The notes under the pieces are model-generated. The model ran no database searches and was not told where the DNA came from. It saw nothing but the letters and a program-made list of their open reading frames with translations. DNA of 10,152 bases from JBJKPP01 sp046706145 (lineage in GTDB: Bacteria; Bacteroidota; Ignavibacteria; Ignavibacteriales; Ignavibacteriaceae). Made by a program: the position numbers and the translations under genes. The stretch covers positions 1 to 10,152 of the forward strand of contig JBJKPP010000078.1 in the NCBI GenBank assembly GCA_046706145.1, read 5' to 3'. This document shows positions 1 through 5,782 of this stretch, piece after piece (positions within the stretch are counted from its first letter, which is position 1; each line of letters begins with the position of its first letter).

Positions 1-86
1 TCTCCTTTTTAAGCGATTAGAGTTTTGGAATTAATTAATCTAAGCAAGTATAATACCAGTCTATCCGATCATTTGCTTACTTACAA

Positions 87-101
87 AAATAATTATTATT
101 T
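87..101. repeat. Perfect A/T-only palindrome, 15 bases
   Basis: AAATAAT-T-ATTATTT is a perfect inverted repeat with a one-base centre. It lies seven bases left of a second palindrome. A/T-only palindromes arise easily by chance in such A+T-rich DNA, so function is uncertain. The pairing with the neighbour is the main reason to list it. Confidence 0.3.
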
Positions 102-108
102 GCGGTTT

Positions 109-126
109 TTACACTAATTGGTGTAA
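109..126. promoter_or_regulatory. Candidate operator: near-perfect 18-base palindrome
   Basis: TTACACTAATTGGTGTAA is symmetric at 16 of 18 positions. The only broken pair is T115/G120. Its size and symmetry are typical of sites for dimeric helix-turn-helix regulators. It lies about 40 bases upstream of the promoter-like TTGACT at 164. Which regulator would bind is unknown; no regulator gene is in the window. Confidence 0.3.
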
Positions 127-163
127 CATTATGAGAAAAAAAATTAACGTAGAATGTGAACAC

Positions 164-192
164 TTGACTTAATGGCTGATATATTATATCTT
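164..192 (+). promoter_or_regulatory. Weak sigma70-like promoter candidate
   Basis: TTGACT (164-169) matches five of six bases of the -35 consensus. It is followed after 17 bases by TATCTT (187-192), four of six for -10. An imperfect 19-base palindrome (191-209, TTAACACTTCGAGTTTTAA) overlaps the expected start site and could be a regulator site. If real, the transcript would carry a leader of roughly 490 bases before ilvB. Such matches are frequent by chance in A+T-rich DNA. Confidence 0.22.
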
Positions 193-337
193 AACACTTC
201 GAGTTTTAACATATGCAAAGTAAAAATTTACATAGCGTTTCAAATTTTACTGAGAAGAAATTAAACAACATTTCTTTAGATAGCACTAACCTACTAGGGA
301 TTACAATTATTATTCTAATAACAGTTAGATAGTAACT

Positions 338-411
338 GGTCAATCCTAATCAAAACAAAAAATAATAAATAATAAATAAGATAAGACAAAATGATTCGGG
401 ATTGACCCGAA
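338..411. repeat. Overlapping inverted repeats in the ilvB upstream region
   Basis: TTCGGG (395-400) and CCCGAA (406-411) form a perfect 6-base stem with a 5-base loop. The same segment also takes part in a longer-range pairing: GGTCAATCC (338-346) is the exact reverse complement of GGATTGACC (399-407). The two pairings share bases and exclude each other. No T-run follows the short hairpin on the + strand, so it is not a terminator for + transcription. On the - strand the following sequence is T-rich but no - strand gene ends here. Confidence 0.35.
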
Positions 412-429
412 GAAAAAGTGTTTTATCTA
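402..429 (+). promoter_or_regulatory. Second weak promoter-like pair
   Basis: TTGACC (402-407) matches five of six -35 bases. TATCTA (424-429) after a 16-base spacer is a poor -10. The -35 lies inside the hairpin at 395-411. This is an alternative start for ilvB transcription with a leader of about 255 bases. Confidence 0.15.
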
Positions 430-569
430 AAGTGAAATTTATTATTTTTGTAATGACAAATAAATGTTTAGTAAATAGTAAAAGAACCAACGCTTCCAAA
501 AGAAGTCTAATCAAATTTACCACACTCACCACAAGTGTTCTTGGTCTTCGATCTAGAAAAGAAAAAATT

Positions 570-656
570 ATGTCTATTTTGTTTGGTGATAACCCATTAT
601 TTATTTACAAAGTGATTTTTTACAGAGTACTAAAGTTCCGAAACGTGAGGAATTAA
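570..656 (+). CDS. Possible 28-residue leader peptide (uncertain)
   Basis: An ATG at 570 opens a 28-codon frame that stops with TAA at 654-656, 33 bases before ilvB. The predicted peptide begins MSILFGDNPLF and contains three Ile, three Leu and three Val, with Val-Ile at codons 15-16 and Val-Leu at codons 20-21. Its stop codon lies inside the first of two competing hairpins (650-664 and 662-679). This arrangement would suit attenuation by branched-chain amino acid supply. Against it: only a weak purine stretch (AGAAAAG) precedes the ATG, and A+T-rich random frames are naturally rich in these residues. The frame is also open further upstream to a TTG at 402 (84 codons), which looks like noise. 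Confidence 0.2.
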   Translation: MSILFGDNPLFIYKVIFYRVLKFRNVRN

Positions 657-679
657 ACTAATTCTTATATTTTTAAGAA
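650..679 (+). promoter_or_regulatory. Two mutually exclusive hairpins before the ilvB ribosome site
   Basis: Hairpin A pairs GAATTA (650-655) with TAATTC (659-664). Hairpin B pairs TTCTTA (662-667) with TAAGAA (674-679). They share bases 662-664 and cannot form together. Hairpin B touches the start of the ilvB Shine-Dalgarno sequence AAAGGG (678-683). A ribosome ending at the TAA at 654-656 would block hairpin A and leave hairpin B free to form. Both stems are short and A/U-rich, so their stability is doubtful. Confidence 0.25.
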
Positions 680-689
680 AGGGTCAACA

Positions 690-2411
690 ATGAAGTCTAG
701 TTCAAATAAGATGATGACGGGTGCAGAGATATTTTTTGAAAGTCTTAAGAAGGAAAAAGTAGAATATGTTTTCGGATATCCGGGTGGGGCTGTCCTTAAA
801 ATTTACGAAAGATTGTATGATATTAAAGACTTGAAACATATTCTTGTGAGACATGAACAGGGTGCAACCCATATGGCAGAAGGGTATGCTAAAGCAAGTG
901 GTAAGGTTGGAGTAGTTTTAGTGACTTCTGGACCCGGAGCAACAAATACAGTAACTGGAATTGCAGACGCATATATGGACTCAGTTCCAATAGTAGTTTT
1001 TACTGGTCAGGTCCCCAGCACATTAATTGGTAACGATGCTTTTCAAGAAGCTGATATTGTTGGGATTACAAGACCGATTACAAAACATAATTTTCTTGTT
1101 AGAGATGTGAAAGAATTGGCTTCCACAATTAAGAAAGCCTTCTATATAGCTTCAACAGGTAGACCTGGTCCAGTCTTGGTTGATTTACCAAAAGATGTAA
1201 TAGCTACAGTGTGTGAGTTTGAGTATCCTGAAAAGGTTGAATTAAGGGGTTATAACCCTAATTTTGTAGGACATCAAAATTCTATCAAAAAAGCCGCTGA
1301 AGTTATAAGTCTGTCAAAGAAACCCCTTCTTTATGTTGGTGGAGGCGTTATAATGTCCGAAGCGTATAGGGAGCTTAGATTATTTGCAAAAGAAAACAAT
1401 ATCCCTGTTACGATGACACTTCAAGGTCTGGGAGCCTTTCCTATGACTGATTCGCAATCTCTTGGAATGCTTGGTATGCATGGAACTTATTGGGCTAACA
1501 TGGCAGTCAACAATTGTGATGTTTTAGTTTCCTTGGGAGCAAGATTTGATGATAGAGTGACTGGTAAAATAGACGAATTTGCTACAAAGTCGTATAAGAT
1601 TCATGTGGATATAGATCCTACATGCATTGACAAAAATGTTATAGTTGACCTTCCAATAGTCGGCGATGTTAAGCATGTTCTTGCGGAACTTGCTGCTGAG
1701 ATGAATAGCGCTCCAGATACTACTGAGTGGTGGGAACAAATTAATAAGTGGAAAGAAGAATGTCCGTTAGAGTATAATAACTCAGATGGAAAGTTAAGAA
1801 CTGAGTATGTCCTTTCAACTTTAAATAATAAAACTGAAGGAAAAGCCGTAATAGTAACAGACGTTGGACAACATCAAATGTGGGTATCTCAATATTATAA
1901 ATTTACAGAACCACGTTCTCATATAACAAGTGGTGGATTAGGTACGATGGGATTTTCTGTCCCAGCTTCAATAGGAGCATCTTTTGCTATCAAGGATAGA
2001 CCCGTTATTTCTATAAGCGGCGACGGTGGATTTCAAATGAATATACAAGAATTAATTACTGCTGCATACTACAAAGTCCCTGTCAAATTTTTACTCATTA
2101 ATAATAGCTTTCTTGGAATGGTAAGACAGTGGCAGGAATTATTTCACAATGAAAAGTATAGTTTTACTGACCTTTCTGATAGCAATCCTGATTTTGTTAA
2201 GGTTGCGGAAGCTATGGGCGTTAAGGCGTATTCCACTGATTCGCCCAAAGATGTTGAAGGGTTATTAGATGAGGCTTTAGCTTATGATAAGGGACCTATT
2301 CTCATAGAATTTAAAGTTGTAAAAGAGGACATGGTATTTCCAATAATTCCGGCAGGAAAGACTATAAAAGATATAATTACAAAAAGATTGGATCCCAAGG
2401 AGATGGTGTAA
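690..2411 (+). CDS. ilvB: Acetolactate (acetohydroxyacid) synthase, large catalytic subunit
   Basis: Cytosolic thiamine-diphosphate enzyme. It joins two pyruvates to 2-acetolactate (valine/leucine) or pyruvate plus 2-ketobutyrate to 2-aceto-2-hydroxybutyrate (isoleucine). The 573 residues are full length for the family. Visible are the N-terminal TPP-binding domain with the catalytic Glu in RHEQGA (E56) and GPGATN (81-86), a central FAD-type domain with GARFDDRV (283-290), and the C-terminal TPP domain with GDGGFQMN (444-451) and the NN pair at 471-472 that closes the GDG...NN metal/TPP motif. The tryptophan in VRQWQ (W481) is the residue known to favour 2-ketobutyrate and to be hit by herbicide-resistance changes in other enzymes. 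The ATG at 690 has AAAGGG six bases upstream; internal ATGs at codons 8-9 are less likely. First gene of the cluster, two bases from ilvN. Confidence 0.97.
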   Translation: MKSSSNKMMTGAEIFFESLKKEKVEYVFGYPGGAVLKIYERLYDIKDLKHILVRHEQGATHMAEGYAKASGKVGVVLVTSGPGATNTVTGIADAYMDSVPIVVFTGQVPSTLIGNDAFQEADIVGITRPITKHNFLVRDVKELASTIKKAFYIASTGRPGPVLVDLPKDVIATVCEFEYPEKVELRGYNPNFVGHQNSIKKAAEVISLSKKPLLYVGGGVIMSEAYRELRLFAKENNIPVTMTLQGLGAFPMTDSQSLGMLGMHGTYWANMAVNNCDVLVSLGARFDDRVTGKIDEFATKSYKIHVDIDPTCIDKNVIVDLPIVGDVKHVLAELAAEMNSAPDTTEWWEQINKWKEECPLEYNNSDGKLRTEYVLSTLNNKTEGKAVIVTDVGQHQMWVSQYYKFTEPRSHITSGGLGTMGFSVPASIGASFAIKDRPVISISGDGGFQMNIQELITAAYYKVPVKFLLINNSFLGMVRQWQELFHNEKYSFTDLSDSNPDFVKVAEAMGVKAYSTDSPKDVEGLLDEALAYDKGPILIEFKVVKEDMVFPIIPAGKTIKDIITKRLDPKEMV

Positions 2412-2413
2412 AA

Positions 2414-2926
2414 ATGAAACATACGATTTCTGTTTTAGTAGAGAATCACTTTGGCACTTTTAATAGAGTGGTGACTCTTTTCAGTGGTAAGGGATTTAAT
2501 GTACATAGTCTCTCTATTGGTGAAACAGAGACTCCTGACATTTCGAGGATGACCATTGTTACTTCTGGAGACGATAAAATAATAGAACAAATTGTTAAAC
2601 AATTAAATCGTTTGGTTGACACAATCAAAGTTGTTGACCTTTCGAATCAGCCTAGAACTGAAAGAGAGTTGGCGTTAATAACTGTTTACTATCATCGTGG
2701 TACCCGCAATGAAATAGTGAATATTGGTAACATCTTCAGAGGAAAGGTAGTTGATATTAATAATAAAACTATTACTCTTGAGCTAACAGGCCCACCGGAT
2801 AAAATTGAAGCTGCCATTAATGTTTTGGAACCTTACGGCATAAAAGAAATGGCACGGTCTGGAACTGTTGCTCTCAAGAGAGGCGAACAAATTAAACGAG
2901 ATAAACTGGAATCTTTAACAACTTAA
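2414..2926 (+). CDS. ilvN: Acetolactate synthase, small regulatory subunit
   Basis: Regulatory partner of IlvB that stimulates the catalytic subunit and usually carries valine feedback inhibition. The 170 residues match the common full-length form. An ACT domain spans about residues 3-75, beginning TISVLVENHFGTFNRV, and a C-terminal domain spans about 85-160 (EIFRG-like NIFRGKVVDI, then MARSGTVALKRG). Asn11, Gly14 and Asn29 align without gaps with the E. coli IlvH residues where substitutions relieve valine inhibition, so the enzyme is probably valine-sensitive (inference). The gene starts two bases after ilvB. AAGGAG (2397-2402) inside the end of ilvB is a strong ribosome site, 11 bases before the ATG. 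The two subunits are very likely co-translated. Confidence 0.95.
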   Translation: MKHTISVLVENHFGTFNRVVTLFSGKGFNVHSLSIGETETPDISRMTIVTSGDDKIIEQIVKQLNRLVDTIKVVDLSNQPRTERELALITVYYHRGTRNEIVNIGNIFRGKVVDINNKTITLELTGPPDKIEAAINVLEPYGIKEMARSGTVALKRGEQIKRDKLESLTT

Positions 2927-2936
2927 AAAGGAATTC

Positions 2937-3953
2937 ATGATGAAAGTCTATTATGATAATGATGCGTCTTTAGATTTTTTAAAAGACAAAAAAATTGCTG
3001 TTTTAGGATTTGGAAGTCAAGGACACGCTCATGCGTTAAATTTAAAAGATAGCGGGATGAATGTTTGTGTTGGCTTAAGGTCTGACAGTGCACGCTGGAG
3101 TAAGGCACAGGCAGTCGGGTTAGAAGTGAAAACAGTTCCTGAGGCATCTAAATGGGCGAATGTTATAATGGTTTTAATCCCAGACCAGCATCAAAAAAGT
3201 GTTTACGACAAGGAAATTGGTCAATATTTAAAAGAGGGAGATACTCTTGCATTTGCTCATGGTTTTAATATTCATTACAAACAAATAAATCCCCCTTCTA
3301 ATGTTAATGTTATGATGATTGCTCCTAAAAGCCCAGGCCATCTTGTACGAAGAACTTTTCAAGAAGGTAATGGCGTGCCTTGTTTAATCGCTGTTCATCA
3401 GGATTATACCGGCAATACAAAAGATTTGGCTTTGGCCTGGTCAAAGGGCATAGGTGGAACTAAAGCGGGAGTTATTGAAACTAATTTTAAGAATGAAACT
3501 GAAACAGACCTTTTTGGTGAACAAAGTGTTTTATGCGGGGGTTCTGAAGAACTAATAAAAGCAGGTTTTGAGACTTTGGTTGAAGCGGGTTATCCACCAG
3601 AACTGGCGTATTTTGAATGTATGCACGAAATGAAATTAATTGTTGACCTTTATTACGAAGGCGGTTTATCTAGAATGAATTATTCTGTCAGTGACACTGC
3701 CGAATATGGCGGATTGACAAGAGGGAAGCGCGTTATTAATGAACAATCACGTCAAGCAATGAAAGAAATTCTAAAGGAAATCCAAAATGGAAAATTTGCT
3801 GAAGAATGGATAAAAGAATCGAATTTAGGTCAGCCCTATTTAAATAAATTAAGAGAAGAAGATAAACAACATCCTATAGAAAAAGTTGGAGCAAAACTTA
3901 GAGAAATGATGAGCTGGCTCCACAAAAATAAAAAGGAAGAAATAGAGGCATGA
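2937..3953 (+). CDS. ilvC: Ketol-acid reductoisomerase, class I (short form)
   Basis: Converts acetolactate or acetohydroxybutyrate to the dihydroxy acids using Mg2+ and NAD(P)H. The 338 residues fit the short class I enzyme. The Rossmann fingerprint is GFGSQG (24-29). Likely catalytic and metal residues are H108 in AHGFN, K131 in PKSPGH, D191 and E195 in DLFGE, E227 and E231 in ECMHE, and S252 in SVSDTAEYG. The cofactor loop after the second strand reads RSDSARW (48-54). From memory the common NADPH-type loop has Gly where D50 is and Ser where R53 is, so cofactor preference deserves a test. Two adjacent ATGs are possible: 2937, or 2940, which gives the usual MKVYYD start and better spacing (7 bases) from AAAGGAA (2927-2933). 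The 3' end overlaps leuB by four bases (ATGA). Confidence 0.96.
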   Translation: MMKVYYDNDASLDFLKDKKIAVLGFGSQGHAHALNLKDSGMNVCVGLRSDSARWSKAQAVGLEVKTVPEASKWANVIMVLIPDQHQKSVYDKEIGQYLKEGDTLAFAHGFNIHYKQINPPSNVNVMMIAPKSPGHLVRRTFQEGNGVPCLIAVHQDYTGNTKDLALAWSKGIGGTKAGVIETNFKNETETDLFGEQSVLCGGSEELIKAGFETLVEAGYPPELAYFECMHEMKLIVDLYYEGGLSRMNYSVSDTAEYGGLTRGKRVINEQSRQAMKEILKEIQNGKFAEEWIKESNLGQPYLNKLREEDKQHPIEKVGAKLREMMSWLHKNKKEEIEA

Positions 3954-5044
3954 ACGTAAAAATAGCTCTGCTTCCTGGAGATGGAATTGGACCGGAAGTT
4001 ATAAATGCTGCAGAAAAATTAATAGATACAGTAGCTGAAAAATTCAATGTGTCTGTTTCTTATGAAAGATTACTAATCGGCGGTTCATCGTATGATGAAT
4101 ATGGTATTCCTTTAACTGATGAAGTTCTTGGAAAATGTTATGAATCTGATGCAGTTTTGCTTGGAGCAGTAGGAGGGCCCAAATGGGAAAAGCTGGAACA
4201 TAATTTAAAACCGGAAGCTGCCTTACTTAAAATACGAAAAGCACTCGGTCTCTATGCAAATCTTAGACCTGCAAAAGCTTATGATGAATTACTTTCTGCT
4301 TCTACCCTTAAATCAGAAGTTTTGAAAGGTACTGATTTAATGATTCTAAGAGAATTGACAGGTGATGTATATTTTGGAACCCCCAGAGGATATAATGAAC
4401 AAAAAGGCTGGAACACGATGGAATACACTAAGATTGAAGTGGAAAGGATTGCAAAATTGGGTTTTGAGTTGGCAAAGAAACGAAGCGGAAGAGTTACTTC
4501 AGTTGATAAAGCAAATGTTCTTGAAACATCTCAATTCTGGAGAAATGTTGTTGTTGAGATTCATAAAGATTTTAAGGATATAAAACTTAATCACTTATAC
4601 GTAGATAATGCTGCGATGCAATTAATCCGTGACCCAAAACAATTTGATGTAATCTTAACCCAAAATCTTTTTGGCGATATTCTTAGTGATATAGCCGCGA
4701 TGATAACAGGCAGCCTTGGTATGCTTCCGAGTGCCAGTTTAGGAGATAAATATGCATTGTATGAGCCGGTTCATGGAAGTGCTCCCGACATAGCTGGTCA
4801 GGGCAAAGCAAATCCCCTGGCAACTTTATCTTCGGTAGCGATGATGTTTTTATATTCTTTTAATATGAATAACGCTGCTGAATTAATTGAAGGCGCTATT
4901 ACTAAAGCATTGGCTGAAGGATATCGGACTCCGGATATTTACTCTGAGGGTACAAATTTAGTTTCTACAAAAGAAATGACTGAAGCTGTAATTAATAATT
5001 TTAATCAAATTTATGATGAGCAGGCTATAGGAGCTACTTCTTAA
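3950..5044 (+). CDS. leuB: 3-isopropylmalate dehydrogenase
   Basis: NAD-dependent oxidative decarboxylase converting 3-isopropylmalate to 2-ketoisocaproate. The same activity on 3-methylmalate gives 2-ketobutyrate in the citramalate route. The 364 residues are full length. Motifs are LLPGDGIGPEV (7-17), substrate arginines R96, R106 and R134 (RELTGD), Y141, K187 in DKANVL, and metal aspartates D219, D243 and D247. In HGSAPDIAGQGKANP (275-289), D280 is the family's NAD-type determinant, so NAD rather than NADP is expected. The start codon overlaps the ilvC stop (ATGA at 3950-3953), which implies translational coupling; GAGG lies just upstream. It ends in tandem stops TAA TAG. Placement after ilvC rather than beside leuCD suits a shared operon for all branched-chain acids. 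Confidence 0.96.
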   Translation: MNVKIALLPGDGIGPEVINAAEKLIDTVAEKFNVSVSYERLLIGGSSYDEYGIPLTDEVLGKCYESDAVLLGAVGGPKWEKLEHNLKPEAALLKIRKALGLYANLRPAKAYDELLSASTLKSEVLKGTDLMILRELTGDVYFGTPRGYNEQKGWNTMEYTKIEVERIAKLGFELAKKRSGRVTSVDKANVLETSQFWRNVVVEIHKDFKDIKLNHLYVDNAAMQLIRDPKQFDVILTQNLFGDILSDIAAMITGSLGMLPSASLGDKYALYEPVHGSAPDIAGQGKANPLATLSSVAMMFLYSFNMNNAAELIEGAITKALAEGYRTPDIYSEGTNLVSTKEMTEAVINNFNQIYDEQAIGATS

Positions 5045-5065
5045 TAGCCCAATTAAGAGAAAATT

Positions 5066-5689
5066 ATGATGTCAGATTGGCAATCTACAGAGCATGTTTT
5101 GGCTTATTTGAGTCGGGCAGATAAAATTCCTCATCGTACCGAAGGCGAATCAACACTTTTGGAGGAATTGCCTGTAACTACAAAAAGAATTTTAGATATT
5201 GGCTCAGGAAATGGAAGACTTTTGGATTTATGTTTAACGCAATGCCCTGACGCAACAGGAGTTGCGTTGGATTTTTCACCGGCGATGCTAAATAGCTTAA
5301 AAGAAAAATATAAAGACGAGGAACGTGTTAAGGTTATTGAACATGATATAAATAATAAGTTGCCCTTTGATGGCAGTAGTTTTGACGCTGTTGTCTCAAG
5401 TTTTGCTATTCATCATGTTAATAATGAAAGAAAAAGAGAGCTATATCAAGAGGTTTGGAAAGTATTGGAAAATGAAGGAACTTTCTGTAATCTTGAACAT
5501 GTATCTTCGCCGACAGAAAATCTCCATAAAAAGTTTTTTGAAAAACTTGGCGCCAACGAGGATAACTCAAATATTCTTCTAGATGTGCAAACACAAGTAA
5601 AATGGTTCAACGAAATTGGTTTCCATGAGGCTGATTGCTATTGGAAATGGCGGGAGTTGGCTTTACTAGTTGGCAAAAAATTTAACTGA
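5066..5689 (+). CDS. Class I SAM-dependent methyltransferase of unknown substrate
   Basis: A 207-residue protein with one class I methyltransferase fold. Motif I is RILDIGSGNGR (41-51), which binds S-adenosylmethionine. An acidic residue at the end of strand 2 is D69 (in ALDFSPAML). D94 sits in the EHDINN segment, the strand 4 motif is FDAVVSSFAIHHV (106-118), and motif III is around WKVLENEGTF (131-140). No signal peptide or membrane segment is seen, so it is cytosolic. It begins 21 bases after leuB with AAGAGA upstream; ATG 5066 or 5069 could both start it. It is not a known step of branched-chain amino acid synthesis. By analogy, yeast Tmt1 methylates 3-isopropylmalate and trans-aconitate and bacterial Tam methylates trans-aconitate, so an acid of this pathway or a side product of the isomerase is a possible substrate (inference only). 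Composition looks like its neighbours; there is no sign of recent insertion. Confidence 0.85.
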   Translation: MMSDWQSTEHVLAYLSRADKIPHRTEGESTLLEELPVTTKRILDIGSGNGRLLDLCLTQCPDATGVALDFSPAMLNSLKEKYKDEERVKVIEHDINNKLPFDGSSFDAVVSSFAIHHVNNERKRELYQEVWKVLENEGTFCNLEHVSSPTENLHKKFFEKLGANEDNSNILLDVQTQVKWFNEIGFHEADCYWKWRELALLVGKKFN

Positions 5690-5782
5690 GTAGGTTAAAG
5701 ATTTCAATTTTTAATCATAACATAAATAAATATTGGCGTACACAATACGTTATACAAATAATAAATGTAGAGAGGTTAAACA
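5690..5782. promoter_or_regulatory. 93-base gap before leuA with a small hairpin; possible second promoter
   Basis: This is the largest gap inside the cluster. TGGCGTA (5734-5740) pairs with TACGTTA (5746-5752) around a CACAA loop, giving seven pairs, two of them G-T. The core CGTA/TACG is perfect. No T-run follows, so a terminator is unlikely; it could be an operator or an RNA element. A promoter could be read as TTGGCG (5733-5738) with TAATAA (5759-5764), but the 20-base spacer is poor. GAGAGG (5770-5775), seven bases before the GTG at 5783, is the leuA ribosome site. Confidence 0.3.

Larger units (their letters stand above)
1..689. other. Long A+T-rich upstream/leader region of the ilv-leu cluster
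   Basis: No convincing protein gene lies here. All three + frames hit stops within the first 35 bases, so no upstream gene enters from the left. The stretch is very A+T-rich and contains two adjacent palindromes (87-101, 109-126), weak promoter-like hexamers (164-192, 402-429), inverted repeats (338-346 with 399-407; 395-400 with 406-411), an A/T simple repeat around 360-380, an 8-base direct repeat TTAGATAG at 276-283 and 325-332, and a possible leader peptide with competing hairpins (570-679). I saw no T-box motif and no riboswitch that I recognise. The length suggests a long 5' untranslated region or an unusually large control region, but where transcription starts cannot be fixed from sequence. 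Confidence 0.7.

Noticed and set aside
131..172. 13-codon frame as an attenuation leader peptide
   Set aside because: No ribosome site, no run of Ile/Leu/Val codons, and about 520 bases from ilvB.
395..411. Hairpin considered as a rho-independent terminator
   Set aside because: Stem of only six pairs and followed by A-rich, not T-rich, sequence on the + strand; no - strand gene needs a terminator here.
443..450. TATTTTTG as a Bacteroidetes-type -7 element (TAnnTTTG)
   Set aside because: No TTG at the required distance upstream; such T-rich octamers are common in this region.
350..532. 60-codon - strand frame with a hydrophobic translation
   Set aside because: Hydrophobicity comes from the complement of A-rich DNA. 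The A-rich + strand reads as Phe/Leu/Ile on the - strand. No ribosome site and no family match.
402..656. 84-codon + frame starting with TTG
   Set aside because: Biased, low-complexity lysine/serine-rich translation, no ribosome site at the TTG, and no recognisable family. Only the last 28 codons were kept, as a low-confidence leader peptide.
1..689. T-box leader for branched-chain aminoacyl regulation
   Set aside because: I could not find the conserved T-box sequence or a terminator/antiterminator pair.
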